Positions 11,835 through 25,240 of a DNA stretch of 64,000 nucleotides are shown in pieces (positions within the stretch are counted from its first letter, which is position 1; every line of letters begins with the position of its first letter). The notes beneath the pieces were generated by a model that saw nothing but the letters and a program-made list of their open reading frames with translations, ran no database searches and was not told the DNA's origin. Origin of the DNA: Homalodisca vitripennis (lineage: Eukaryota; Arthropoda; Insecta; Hemiptera; Cicadellidae). The stretch covers positions 187,434,501 to 187,498,500 of the forward strand of contig NC_060210.1 in the NCBI RefSeq assembly GCF_021130785.1, written 5' to 3'. The position numbers and the translations under genes are program-made.

Positions 11835-13300
11835 TTTAAGAAAGTGTGCACTGACGTTCTTGTTGCTAATTTTTAGAATTTAATACTTTGGTTGGGACTG
11901 AAGGGATGCAGTTGCATTGGCTGAACCTTATTCTACATTAAAAAAAAATATATATATCATCGAATAGATTGGATATACTTAGGAGACTCATAGGAGAATA
12001 CCGGGAAGGGAGTTTAGGGGGCTGAAGGCTTCCCTAGAAATTTTTAAATACAAAGACAAAACCATTTGGCAGCAGTTAAAACTGAATCTATTAGTTAATT
12101 TTAAACTATAACAAGTTTTAAGATCTTAAATCTAAACATTTTCTCGGGGGAATATTCAAGAGCGCCTGTTTCTGGAGGGTATTTATACTTAGTAAACCAT
12201 ACTGTGTTAGGCACCCTTCGAAATATTGTCTACATACTACGCTACTGCTTTAATAACCACTATCAAAATTATAACGTGGATTTTTCGAGATAAGGCTGTT
12301 TCGGGTAAACGGTACACACAAGCATTCAATGGCTAGATGATTCTTTTAGAACATATTAAAACGCAAAGACCTGTACTAAAACACGACAAATCAGGAATTG
12401 ACCTTAATATTGCGATCGTTGATATTACAGGTGTCCTTACTTCCGTGGTTTGTGAAATAATTCCGTCTGCCATGGTCAACTCCCCGACCTTCGATACCAG
12501 AACTTGGCTACGCTACCACAACAAACAAGATGAATGGATTAAAACAAATTTATTTCAATGGTCTTGTTGAAACGTACACGGTGTTTACGAACTGTCCGGA
12601 AATATTTTGGAGAGATCGTAAATAGCCTACGTATAATATAGCGTTTTATTTTTAAACGCTAAAGAGTTTTAAAGAGTCATAATAATTTAAAAATAATTAA
12701 AAAAATGAAGTACGTTAAAAAAATAAAAGATCGCTTACTTTTGTTGTTCGTTTTTTAAATTATAAAGAATATTATAAATCAGTATTTTAACATTTTGGTT
12801 TGTAAAAATTAAGTGTATGACATAACCATCTATTTAGTAAACATAATTATTTCGTAATGTCTTGTTTACTTAAATTCATTTAATTGCCTGCATTTAATTA
12901 ATTAATTAAGTATGCAAATGAAACTAAAATAACAATAACGCTAAAATGAAACAGCATCAAGGGATGGGATTGCGGTGAAACAGCACTAGGGACCTGTTTA
13001 TTATTCATTACACTTTTACATAAACTACTAATAACAGATCATATATTTCACAGCAGCCCATTACAAACCATTACGTAATTGCTTGTGAAAATGCATAGAC
13101 TCCATGTACAGTTTTATTTACAACGTTGGTTTCTAGGTAACTGAAATATGATTCTCCTGCTTGCATTTAGATATTTCAAGCATTTCTACTATTACATTTA
13201 AATGGAGAGCATTTTTTCCACAATATATTCATTACTTTTGTTAAGCATTTGATCATCAATACGGTTGTATAAAATTACAATGTATCCAGTAGAGTAGTTT
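11835..13300. other. AT-rich spacer, nothing recognised
   Basis: An ATG frame at 12337-12570 (77 codons) has ordinary composition but no recognisable motif and no supporting signal, so I treat it as chance. A short ATTGGCTGAACCTTA near 11917 may be a scrap of the GGCTGAGC repeat. Confidence 0.4.
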
Positions 13301-13319
13301 TTCACATTCAGTTGAAGAC

Positions 13320-13930
13320 TCCTTGTTATCCTTGTTATCTTGTTATCTTAGTTTAGGGCACTCCTATGCCAAAATCAATACTAGTGATCTTATCCAAGTG
13401 ACCGTTATATATAACGTCCGATTTATCCACCTTCTCTCATTGGTGGACACATCGCGTGTTTCCATCTGGCTGTCTGCCGTCCAGGAGCGTCTCTTAGACA
13501 CCAGAACATTCTGCTGTATTGTCGGAGCTTTTCTGGAGATATGGTGGCGGTCGCTCACCCCTTTGTTCTCGCGGTAGTGGAAGTGGCGCCCCGGGTCTCT
13601 ATTCACTCTTTTCTCGAATTCATAGTATAGTGTCTCGTTGCTCCCGTCGGAGATTACATGGTCTGACTGCGATCGCTTACTACTTTCTTCTCGTGATGGT
13701 TCCTCTCAAAACTTGTTCCTACCCCGATGCCAGTGAACATTCTCAGTGAAAGTGACTTGGTCTTCCGTGGATCTCACTGCAGGCTCTGGCTGAGCTGGAG
13801 TAGTTTTACTAAACTACCCCTCGTATGAAGCGAGGCAAGAACCAAGATCAACATCGCAGAGTTGGCATCTATTCTCAAATGTTCCCTTTATACCCCATGT
13901 CTCACCCGTCCTTCCTTCTCCGGATGTCAT
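13320..13930 (-). other. GC-rich island, possible solo LTR or promoter
   Basis: About 600 bp with far more G+C and CpG than its surroundings. On the minus strand a TATA-like GGGTATAAAGGGAACATTTG lies near 13880-13897, with GC-rich transcribed-looking sequence downstream. Overlapping open frames exist on both strands (13323-13577 plus, 13364-13606 minus), but none has a recognisable domain. TCAAAACTTGTTCCTAC followed by GTGAACATTC (13706-13740) also occurs at 18126-18168 and, diverged, at 53747-53790, so part of it is related to sequence inside the segmental duplication. I cannot find clear TG...CA ends with a target duplication, so the LTR reading is tentative. Confidence 0.3.
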
Positions 13931-16900
13931 TATTCCCAATGTTAATTTTATGTGTATCTCTTTCTTTACGTTAAATTTTTGGCTTCGATCCGGATTCTCT
14001 TTGTCTCTCCGAACTTTATAATGGTTTTAATTAATGTAGTAATATGAATTATGTATTTGTTTTTCTCCTTAAAAGCTCTTGCAACGTACTTTTAGGAGGT
14101 ATTATGATTTTGTTTTTACCATGTGTAAAAATTACCAAACTAAATTTTACTCTCTTGGATATTTTATAAGCTGATTTCTCACTCGACTAGGCGGTAATCT
14201 ATCTTGGAAGTATGTGAGTACCCTTTTTAGTTACACATACAGCCTTGAACACCTGAAATCGGGAAATGACTTAAAAATAATACACTTTAGTTGTGTTGCT
14301 CAAGGTTTCGGTGCAATATGAACAATACCACCCAAGCGAATGTGAAATTGTACATTTAACTACAATAATTCTTTAGTAAATGGTGAAATATTATAAAAGT
14401 CTTCACATTTTGAGCTTATAATGAAGCACATAAATCAATAGGCTTGGAGCAATTTTAATCTTACAGATGTACAGTACAACATTAAAAGTTGTATTAGTCA
14501 TAGAAACACAATAACCACACTGTTTAGGTTTTTATTCCATACAGAATACGAGAAAATCATTTTGGGTCTAAGAGAATGTGAAAGGTTTTTCACATAAGTC
14601 AAAATGGGATTTTTAAGGTGCCCTATAACCACGCGTGCTCCTGTGGCTGTGTGTGTTTGGGTGTAAGCACCGCACCTGAACAAGTGAAACGGGCAGTTCT
14701 TGTAATCCGAGCTATCATTTTAGGGGTACAATACTTTCATTGGGGAAGTTTGAGTCAAGTTAGATTTTTAACCAAGGATCAACGTATACAGCTTTAATTA
14801 TACCAACGTTTGGATTAAATATTTTGTATGAACTAAACAATTTAAGATAGCTTCAGAAGAAGCTACCTGAATTTGAATACTTCTTGTGTTTATTGATATC
14901 AAGAAATATGCATTAGAATAATAAATACAGTTTTTATATAGGTTATTAGCTGTTTAAGATCGAGTATTGACAATTCACATGTTTACATGTAGCCACGCTG
15001 GAAATTTTATACCTATGTGAAACTATTTAAAAAATAAATAAAGCGACATAATTTTGATAATCAAAATGAAATAATAATTTACTTGATAAATCTGTGGTAC
15101 TGTTACTTATTAACATTAATTTGTGTATGGCTACTTACTTATTTGGATATATTTTCTTTTTATATAATGATTTTTATATTGATTTAATTATTTATGTCTA
15201 AAATAACATGTAGAACGGTACTTTTAATTATCTACACATGGTTATTGAAGTATAATTTCAGCGATTAGTGTCTTTAATTAATTAGTTATCCGAGGATGTT
15301 TATAGATCTTACTCAAATTTATTTTTTAGTTATTTATATTTTCCTTTTTGCTATCAAATTTTATGTTAGTTATAGACATCACCACCAGTACATAAATTTA
15401 CAAACAGTTTAACAATAGGGTTTGAAGGTTGAAGTCTCCTTATACAACTTCTATGGCCATGGATGTTCAGCGTATCACTCTGAATCCTATAGAAGATACC
15501 TAAATCTAGCTACTGATGACTCTTATGTTCAAATATGCTAGGTAACTAGTAAAAAGAAGAAACATTAAACTCACCATTAATAACAATGTAACTCTGAAAG
15601 GTTGCGGGTTTTATTAATTATTTCTGAAAACAATATTTTTTTTCTTTAATAAAAACCATGGGACATTGTTATAGGATATCAAATACATAATATACATTAC
15701 AAATTTTCTTTGTATATTTAATTTGTTCGTCAAATATTTTTTTTAACTGAAAGTATTATTATAATTGTAGAAAAATGCCTTTATACAAACACAGCAGAAG
15801 TAAATAAGAAAAATGCCAATTCTGAAAGCTGAAATCATGGCAACCTATTTTGCAGCAAACCAAATAATGCCGTAAATCAGGGTATGACATATCGGCCAAC
15901 CTGACTTTGCGCCAACTTTTAGTGTTGACGATGCTGAACGTACTCTCCGCCACAACTCAGGCCGCTAATGAACTGGAAAGAAGTCGGTGTACCTGGCATC
16001 AAAATCAAGAGCCTTTTCCATTTCATTACCGACATAATTGATTCTTTTATATTTTTCAGACCTCTGAACACAATGTACCTCGGTCGTCCTCACGTGAATT
16101 TAATAGTCAGGAAAATCTGCAATCATAACTGAGTTCCACCACATTAATAACAATCACATATCTTTATAAATTGTCCTTTACAAACGAAGTTCCTTCATAA
16201 ATAGTTAAGCTTTAGATTAGTGAACCCCTCAGTAGCTTATTAACTTTACTTATTAATTTTTATAAAGAACATTAATAAACAAGGAATAAAAAGGATGTTC
16301 TAAGCCACGAAAACTAACATTACTCTATTATCAATGTCAGATTCAAAAGTAACAGTTATGGTAATATTATATACAGCACGCCTTTTTTAATTACAACCTT
16401 TCATGGTCAAAGCGTGGTTATTATTGGTCACGGTTAAACTCACGTTACAAAAACATTCTAGGTCACGGAGCTTTCCTGCTCCAGTATAGTTTAAAGTAAC
16501 CTATACAATTAGAAAAAAAAACATATATATATGCAGATAAAGGATTTATAACGTATTTTAATTGTTCCAATACGAGTAATAAATGTCAAAATATACGATA
16601 AATACTAAATTTAGAACACATCATTACAATTACAGGTATTTAAAGTTAATAATGATTTCCACTTAAGTTGTTTTTACACGTAGTGCCTTATAGTTTAATA
16701 GTTACATTATCATTAGAGGATCAATGTGTTGTGGTTTTACGATATTTTACATAGTAAAATTAACATTTAGAATTACTTATATTTAACTTCAATGAATAGT
16801 TTAGATATTTTGATAAGCTTGTATTGAAGACTGGTGTTATTTAACTGTATAAATGTATTCAATGAATTTCAGAGAATTTAACTCTAACAGGCTACGTTTC

Positions 16901-17840
16901 TGTTACAGGTTTTTCTGTCCGATTTTTCTGCAGATTCGTCTCAGTAAAAGGTTTGTGACACATTTCAAATCACAGTTTTAATAGTAAGTTTAATATTTTC
17001 TTCATTTATTTCATAATTATAAATTTTGAAGGTGACATTGTTTAGTTTTTATCCATCAGTATATTTGCTAAATTATTTGTTCAGCTTGTGTAATAAAAGG
17101 CTTGTGTTCAGCCTTAGTATGATAATAATTTTAATATCGTTTGTTAAATGTGAAATTTGAAAGTTTTTTTTTAATTACTTAAGACCTTCTTAAACTTTAT
17201 AGTTATCAATACTGAAATGATCACGAAAATTCAGATTTGGTACTAATCATCGTTTATTTAAAATATATCATTTAAATCATCTATCTAATAAGACTACAGC
17301 TCTGATAAAAATTATACCTAACATTCTATTGTCATAAACAGTTACAAAAATTACAGTAGCAACAATGTTTTACTGACGTCAGAACTGATACATCAGAATA
17401 TTGGTGGAGTTGGTAGAATGTAAGAGAAGTCTTACCAAAAAATGCACTAAATATTACATATTAAAGTGTCATGTGAATGTAGTCTGTCTGTTACGCAGAA
17501 AAACAACGAGATATTTGTTACCTTTCAGGAAAATCCCCTGGAGTAACATGGCACATCATATAACTCAATGTTTAATAAATATCATAAAGTAAAATTCAAT
17601 AGTATAGGTAATTTTGTTCTCCAGATTTCATATGGAGAGGCAGACATATATAATTTTTTCGGCCCTTCTTTTGTGGTAGCCTTCTCTAAAGATTAGCTAA
17701 TTAATTTCAATCCACAAACAAACAATCATGTCAGGTTCTTTTGTTTGGATTAACATCTTAATCTCAAACGATTATTAAAGTATTGATGATTAAAATTCAG
17801 TATTATAAAATCCTTTTTTAATCTCAGTATTTTATTACAT
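13931..17840. other. AT-rich spacer, nothing firmly recognised
   Basis: A GC-richer patch at about 15880-16110 has short open frames on the minus strand, but no domain or splice logic can be supported. The rest is AT-rich with no clear repeats. Confidence 0.4.
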
Positions 17841-19011
17841 TTTTGATTGAACCCTACTAACATTTCAATATCATTGAACCTACTACTAACCATGTTGTTT
17901 TGTACAGTAGATAATGAAAAATATAAATAGATGAAAAATTAAAAAAAAAACTCCCACATCTACGATAATTAATGAATACTATAAGAAAAATTCTAATAGA
18001 AATTCTGTAGTAAAATTGAAGTAAAAATCTCCAAAGTGATTCCTTTGAATTTGATCCTGTGTATTTGAATTCCTTCATACACAGCCAAACTTACATTAGA
18101 AACTCCCAATCTGTGCTGCTGAGCTCAAAACTTGTTCCTACTTCTGGTTTCGTATTGGTGAACATTCCTGTCACAAATCAAATCACTCTTTGATCTGCAG
18201 TAAACTTTGATCAACTCAAAGTTACATATATACTTGGCAAAGTCAGCAATCGCAATTTCCTAAAGTAATTCCTATACGATATCCTTGTATTGAACCTTCA
18301 GATACTACAAGATACTCACGGTGTTCCATATACTCTTTCAGTTTTCTTACAGCACTACGTCTGAAAGCGTCACTGATACATTGTGGATAAATCATGACGC
18401 AACAAATTTTTTTTCAAAATATTCATTAATTCTCTTCGGAGGTTACTTTAAGTGGTGCATAACATGCGAAAACTTAGTTTCAGTACTTTTTATGGAAACT
18501 TAGCAATGCAGTATTATTCGTACAATATCCACTCAATAAATTAATATGGATATATAAGTGGCTGTATAATATAATATTGAGGAACAGTATAAACATTTAA
18601 ACTTTGAAAACGCTGAATTTGAAATATTCACGCTCTAATCTCCCTCCTAAGTGAAAAATAATTTGACATTGCGGGATACTCGCATACTGAATTTCTCTAA
18701 CTGGACCATTTTATGTAGTACTTCGTGTTTTACATATACAGAGATTTGTACAAGTCAAGAAATGATCCAAATACCTTGTCCCGATTTTATAATTGATAAC
18801 CATTGTGATGGATGCTTTAGGCTCTGTTTACTGAACAAGAAGGTCAAGAGGAGGTATTAAAATCAAGTTTATTGCAAAGAAAATATGTTAGATAATAGAA
18901 AGAAATAATAATAATGTCTTTATTCTCTTTTATCATAATATGACATACGTCTACAAGTTGCAATCCAGACAATATGACGTAAAGTATAAAGCAGTGTATA
19001 TTGCATATATA

Positions 19012-19020
<9 letters not shown>

Positions 19021-19084
<64 letters not shown>
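19021..19084. repeat. (TA)n microsatellite
   Basis: About 32 uninterrupted TA units. The corresponding place in segment B (about 54725) has no such run, so it expanded after the duplication. The open frame through it is an artefact of the repeat. Confidence 0.95.
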
Positions 19085-19087
<3 letters not shown>

Positions 19088-19425
19088 CTAATCTTCTAAT
19101 GTTTTACATTAATAATAGTTTACCTTATTACAGTACAAAATGTGTTAGAATATTAATAAAACATATTAAAATACAAATAAAAAACCAGTCAAGAACGGCT
19201 AAAAATAATACACACCTTATAAAGACATATATAGCACCTTGGCAGTAATTATGAAGTTCCTAAATAAACAAATTTTCAATTAAGGAAGTCATACACACAC
19301 CCCTATGCATTGAACAGAAGTATTTGAACGGATGTCGTGGATTCAGTGCAGCACAAGTACAGACAAGCCACGGACTTGGTCTGGCGCCGACCCCGAGGCA
19401 GATTAGGGACACAACAGCTGACTTG

Positions 19426-19640
19426 GATGTCTGCATTGTGGAAATACAATTGTAACATGCACTTTATTCTCACTTCTGATCGTGTCCTTCCTCAACTGAA
19501 ATCCCTCAGATAGTTATTTCTTTTTTATATGAGTTAGGTTGCTAAACGTCAGCCTTTTAGAGGTCGAGATCCTCTCTGCTTTCTTAAATTGGATATTGTC
19601 TTCCATTCAGTGATATAAAAGGTTTAAATAATTTAAAGGA
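19426..19640. repeat. Single-copy counterpart of the 181-bp repeat
   Basis: GATGTCTGCATTGTGGAAAT, TTATTCTCACTTCTGATCGT, CTTCCTCAACTGAAATC and GTTGCTAAACGTCA appear in the same order as in each unit of the array at 55133-56580. The right part (GGTCGAGATCC, 19562-19572) looks like a tRNA-type box B, so the unit may contain an old SINE head. Sequence following it matches the sequence following the array in B. Confidence 0.7.
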
Positions 19641-20429
19641 ATTATAAAATGTAAGAGTGAAGTAAAATAAATTTTCATACAATTGGCAAGATATAATCTA
19701 TAGATGTTTAAGACTTTTAAACACTTCATCAATTAATATCTAACAGTTGTTAAGACATTTGTGTCTGGTTATTTAGTTTTTTGTTAAGGTTTGGAAGACA
19801 CAGTAAAATGTTTTGAACTATTAAAATTTAAATATCGGCTTTTGTTGACATAAACATAAGTATAGCATAATTAGTTTCTTTTTGAATAAATTGTTTGGAG
19901 AATACTTGCATTATTTTTTATTTGCTTTAAGTTTAGTTAATTTTTATTAAATATTAAAGCTAAATTCAGTATTTTTAATGAAATAACTATAGCATGCTTA
20001 GTTTTATGTAATTTCTTTTAACAAATTGAGTAGAGACTACTATTATTTTCATCCATAATTCAAATTTGACATTCAGTATTTAGACCATATTTTGAATTAT
20101 TAGTTTTGTGTGTGGATCTTAATTTTTCAGTGAAAAACAGTATATCAAACTTTTGAATACGCTATTTGAATGATTGACATAGAGCTTTGGACCCAAAATA
20201 TGTTTCCTTACATTGTTGGACATATTAAAAACCCCAATTAATACAGTTTAATTTAAATTTGTGCAAACAATAATATGCTGTAACATGTTCTGTAGCCCAT
20301 GAATATGCACGAAGATTAACATGAATTTATATGTTCGAGTAGGATGTCTATAACTGATAAAATTGTTCAATGACCAAATGATTAGTTTTCACTTATACTT
20401 TCCCAGATTGTTGTTGTTTTTGGAGGGTG

Positions 20430-20570
20430 ATACAAAGTATCGGTCATAACGGTTAAAAGGCAATCTTCTGGTCCATGACACACTGTTATTGCGTCTCACA
20501 TCTTTGAAAAGGCTATTTTTTGTAACAGATAGTCATAATGTACTACTCAAAACTTGTAATGTGCTTCATA
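20430..20570. other. Conserved block between segments A and B
   Basis: GTTAAAAGGCAATCTTCTGG and TCCATGACACACTGTTAT are identical in the B copy at 57283-57420, while the flanking sequence is much more diverged. No frame is shared. It may be a regulatory element, or simply a slowly drifting stretch. Confidence 0.45.
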
Positions 20571-20989
20571 TTTCATACCCATCCTTTTTAAAGTATGTTT
20601 TATGTGTTAGAAAAAAAATTAATTGTATTATACTTCAGATTAATGTAAAAGATCATTTTTAAGTATCCTTTAACAATGCCATCACATTAATACTGAAAAA
20701 TATTAAACTTAGAAATCCATAATAACGTTGCTATTAAATCATCTTATTTCAGTAAATTAAAACAACAATTTTTTTAACACATGGATGGTTAGCATTGGGC
20801 TAGCTAGGGCCCTTTAAATTTTTTGCCATGTAGAAGATTGTATTTTTTGTGTACTTAAACAGCTGGTTTTATGTACGAACTAAAATATATTAGTATGTAA
20901 AATAACTAAGTATTGTAGTAGACTGTAAAGTAGATGCTGAAACGAATAATATATTGAGAAAATAACTGTAAACATAAGATTATTTATAT

Positions 20990-21070
20990 TAACAGATTTG
21001 GACCATCGTTACAAAACTGGAACGTTTCCAGGACGAGAATCTATCTCTTCTTCAGGCGTTCAGGATAAGA
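20990..21070 (-). repeat. Hammerhead-like repeat motif, copy 1 (minus)
   Basis: On the minus strand CCTGAAGAAGAGATAGATTC is followed by CTGGAAACG and then GTAACGATGG. The same layout is found at seven other places in the window. Confidence 0.45.
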
Positions 21071-21169
21071 ATGGGTTTTCAGTATAAATGAGAAACGAAT
21101 CATTGGAAAGGAATTTGGTAAAGTAAAAACTATACAACAGAACAAGCGGATCAGTATTGTGCATCAATA

Positions 21170-21550
21170 AAAGGATTTACAGGCCAAGAGATTCCATGTG
21201 GCCTCTCTTCCATGCAACCGCATCTGGCAAGGAGGGGGAGCGATGGTGGAGGGGAGCTTGCTCACAGACTGAGCTTGCGACTTCCCCCTCCACTCCACAT
21301 GTACAGAAAGCTACTGAGCATCTTCAGGCCGAGGACCTCATTGAATCTCGCGATCTGTATATATTTGAAAGTTCTGAGCAGTATTACTATATGGGGTGTG
21401 TAAGCAGAACACGTCTGGATAAATCAATACCAGTACACCCTGTGGCATCACGGTTTGTCATCTGCAACAAAATGAGAGGATCTTTATTAAGGGATGCTGC
21501 TGACAATTTAGGCATTTCGTTTTTGTTCTTGATCATAAACTCTTAGTGAA
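21170..21550. other. GC-rich conserved block between segments A and B
   Basis: It is homologous to about 57845-58170. It includes a purine-rich GGAGGGGGAGCG tract facing a CTTCCCCCTCCACTCC tract about 40 bp away, which can pair. CACCCTGTGGCATCACG is identical in both copies (near 21437 and 58110). The open frames at 21157-21546 and 21212-21403 are not kept in the B copy because of indels, so coding is unlikely. Confidence 0.45.
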
Positions 21551-21734
21551 TGTATCTGAAGTTTCTTTGATTTTGATAATTAGTCTTCCTTTTATAGATA
21601 ATAAGTTCGCTATATTCCCGTACTAAATTTAAAGCTTAAATATAGATAATTTCACTCTTGCAATACCCTGTGTCAGGTAGACAGACATCATATAGGAAAG
21701 ATATTTTACATTCACTTTAAAGGCGTAAACGAAA

Positions 21735-22450
21735 TTACCTCCGCCTACTAAGTGTAGGCTTCAATGACGCTCAGCCAAATTCCATGGTTGGACATACACG
21801 ATTTAGAATTCATTCTTGTATATATATAAATGTTTCATTCTTAATTCAAAATCTACATATTGCATTTACTGAGATATCTTACGATATGATGCATGCCCAT
21901 TTTTTTCATTGTCTTAGGTTTATGAATAAAAACTTTTAGTGGGATGACACGGGTATACAACACAAGAGTGCGCTGAAATCAGATCTTGATACCAACTTTT
22001 AATATTGACACTGTTCTTTTTCTTTTTGGACACATGACTAATTGACGCGGTGTATGCCACATGTTACAATCTCATATGATTTTATTTAGCTTGTTAACAA
22101 ATTTATTTATTCTACGACTTTCTCGTTGCCATCATAAACCCTCATAAGACCAATGTAAATATATTTGCTAAGGCTCCGCTAAGCCCTTTTTTGGCAAAAC
22201 AAGCATTGCTGCCACTTACGACTGGCCGATACGTCACTCTATACGTACTGTATTATATTCTGGACATGTTTCCGCCAAATCTCATGTGACAAAATCGAAC
22301 TCAGTATCACCAATATTTAAATGTTGCTTCAAGCATAGGTACTATATTAGGTCACTTCATTTACGAGACTAGCAAGCAGGCAGACAGACACACACAGTGA
22401 TTTGTCAGCCCCGCGAGTGACAGGTTTCGCAACGTTCAGCCAATTAGTTA
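21735..22450 (-). repeat. Dispersed repeat of the GGCTGAGC family, two inverted fragments
   Basis: CTTCAATGACGCTCAGCCAA (near 21760) and CGTTCAGCCAATTAG (near 22432) are inverted forms of the repeat's start. Nearby AGGCAGACAGACAC is the inverted CTGTCTGCC tract. The first fragment continues into sequence matching B at 58470-58830. Confidence 0.45.
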
Positions 22451-23284
22451 TTTTTGAAATCATTCTCCCTATCACTACTAACTTTAGATTTGATCATTTA
22501 AATTTCCAAAATATGGAAAGTATAAGTGTTTAGAACATTTTAAAGCCACTGTTAGGAAATTAATATATTTAAACTGATTACTAATCAGATTATACAAACC
22601 CGAGTAGCTGACTGCTTTTTTGTGTACAATACACTAAGCAAGTGGTAGTTTTTCGCAAAACCAAGAATACAGAATAAAAATTTTGTGCAATCTTTAGTCT
22701 TCTTACGTATTTTCAGAATGAAATAAAAATATTATAATTTTATAGAATAAAATTCATACTTTAAAAAGCTTTCACTGATTGTTATATAGCATCCAATTTC
22801 TCACGTCGTGTTGTAACGATAATAGTAGGGATTACAACATTATGTTATAACAAAATTTTTCTTATGAATAATTAGAACGTAAAGGTATAACGCAATTTAA
22901 ACGAGCCTAATCCTAAATGATTCAAAGGCCTGGGCTATAATTCAGGAACAGAGTAATTACCTAAGCGTAATTAATCGTGTTTATGGAAAGCACGGCCCAG
23001 GCTCAAGTAGAAGACGTACAGCACCTTCACTCTCCGCTTTGTGTACAGTTTGCCGGCCTTAGATGTTTAATTGCAGCTTTCTAAAGTCCAGCTTGATTTA
23101 AGAGTTATATCACGTAATGACGTCTTATTACTAAGCAGGTGGTGCTTATGTGGGTCTGTAATTTCGGAGTTGTTTTTGGACAGAGTTAGCTTGATTATTC
23201 ACACGAATTTCAACGTCTATATTTCTCCAATTCCCACTACCTTTATTACTTATTATTATTATATTAATAATACTTATTATTCTT

Positions 23285-23480
23285 TTTTCTGATAGTGTCC
23301 TTCCTCAACTAAAATCCCACCCATATTTATTTCTTGTTGTGATCAGTTAAGTTGCTAACCGTCACCCGTTTAGAGGGAGGTTGAGGTCCTCTCATCTTTC
23401 TTAAATTAGAAGAATTTGGTGATATAAAAGGTTTAAATAATATAAAGAAATTATAAAATTTAGGATTGTATAAAAAATAT
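23285..23480. repeat. Second partial copy of the 181-bp-repeat region
   Basis: GTGTCCTTCCTCAACT, AGTTGCTAACCGTCA, GATATAAAAGGTTTAAATAA and AAATTATAAAAT follow the same order as 19485-19660. It lies in the A-specific segment, about 3.8 kb from its parent. Confidence 0.65.
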
Positions 23481-24979
23481 TTAGTCATAAAATTTTCAAT
23501 ATTTTTCCAATTCCCACTACCTTTATGACGTTAAAATAAACTAAAAATTTCAAAAGATACAATATTTTACAACAGAATTGTAAAGGTACTACAGTTAAGA
23601 AGTAGACGAAGAAAATGTTGAATTATCTTTCATATTTCATATGGTTTTTTCAGACCTATATATATATGGTCATTGTAATGTTGTAAAAAAAGAAAAACTA
23701 TAGAAAATCCCCTAATACAAACCTTTAGTTAATAATGTATTTCTTCTACATTATATTCTATTTACTTAATTTAAAACTGTCCACGCTATCATATATCTTT
23801 TTATTTAATCTGTTTAATAGTGTCTCATAGATGTACTGAAAATGCATTTAAATACCAGGGTTCTTTAAATTAGTCTACACGGCAATGCTAAACATTGATC
23901 AGTCCTTTTAAAAATTACTAATATACCAATCTGTAAGCCTTTTTAGTATTTAATGAAACTTTGTGGAATGTTCGGTTGTAGTGGCTGAGATTTATTTGAC
24001 AGCAACCTGAGAGCGTAAAATAGTGCAGAAATAGATCCATCCAATATTAGCAGTCTACGTACGTAAGTGTTAATGGTAATAAACTAATCCATTGAAAATG
24101 TGCAAGTAAGCCTAGGGATTGGTTTTTCGTAAGGCTATTTTTAGTTTTTGTGTTAAATTCCGGTATAGTTACTTCCTTGAAGAAATTTGTTTCTAAATAT
24201 AGTGTTAAAAAGTGTAAAATTAGGAATTTTTTTAATTTCGTGACCCGGCCCAAAGGTATACAGCTGATAATAAAAAAGTGGTTTATCACACTATGGATTT
24301 GAACAATGATTTCATAAAATGGAATATTTCGTCCAATTTAAAGGAAAACGTAAACAATTTTGTTAAGTACTAATTAAAAAAATAAATTATATTAAATAAA
24401 TTTAGTATTTCGTAAAGTAAAAAAAAAAATCATTCACATGAGTTCCCTTTAATACATGCATTGTAAATATGTTATATCCTTACTGCAGTAGTTTTTTGAG
24501 AACCTGGATTCTGGATCATTAAAAGAGTAACGACCAATTTTACTATAAAATTTGCTCGAACAAACGCCACTTGTACCACTCAAATATCTTTGCCATGCCA
24601 GTAGTGAAATTTGAATGATACATTTTAGAATCTCATACAAGAGTCCTTACAACTATACTGAATGGCAATACAAAATATTCCAATTAGAGTTCCAGTGTGA
24701 AAGATTAAATCTTTGAAAGACAACGGAGATGGAATGTAACGATCTGCTGCCAGATATCAGACCGTCCAGATGATAGCTTTCTGCAATAAATCTCTCGGTT
24801 CATCAACAATTCCTGATTCCCCGCGTTCCAGCACCACGAGATCTTTATCTCTGGAACAGTCAATTGGATTTCTGAACCAACATTTAGCTTTTCTTAAAGA
24901 TTTAATTTGTTTTTCTATCTCTTATTGTATGCTTAATCCACTACAGTTATTCACTTTTGTAAGAAAGTGCCGGGTAAGT

Positions 24980-25240
24980 AGGAGTTTAGTTATTAGCTAT
25001 CACTCGTAAAGCTGGAAGAATTTAGTTTCTGTCTACCTGTCTAAATGATCTCGAAAACCATCGTATAAACTTTTATGAAGATTCATAGCAAGGAAACTAA
25101 ATTAGATTGTGGTGTATGACATACCATGGGATTTTGCTACTCATTAGATAATATTTGTACATTAGTGTTTTGGATAACCAAGATTATAACGAGAACATTG
25201 TAAGATAAATAAATAAACACATTAATAGTACATAAATATC
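24980..25240 (+). repeat. Dispersed repeat of the GGCTGAGC family, fragment
   Basis: CTGTCTACCTGTCTAAATGA, ATCTCGAAAACCATC, GGTGTATGACATACCATGGG and ATAACGAGAACATTGTAAG occur in family order. GGTGTATGNCA and the CATGGGA motif also occur in the copy at 37198. Confidence 0.5.

Noticed and set aside
18940..19248. 102-codon plus frame
   Set aside because: It runs through a (TA)n repeat that encodes alternating Tyr-Ile.
21157..21546. 129-codon plus frame in a conserved block
   Set aside because: The homologous block in segment B has indels that destroy the frame, so the conservation is not at the protein level.
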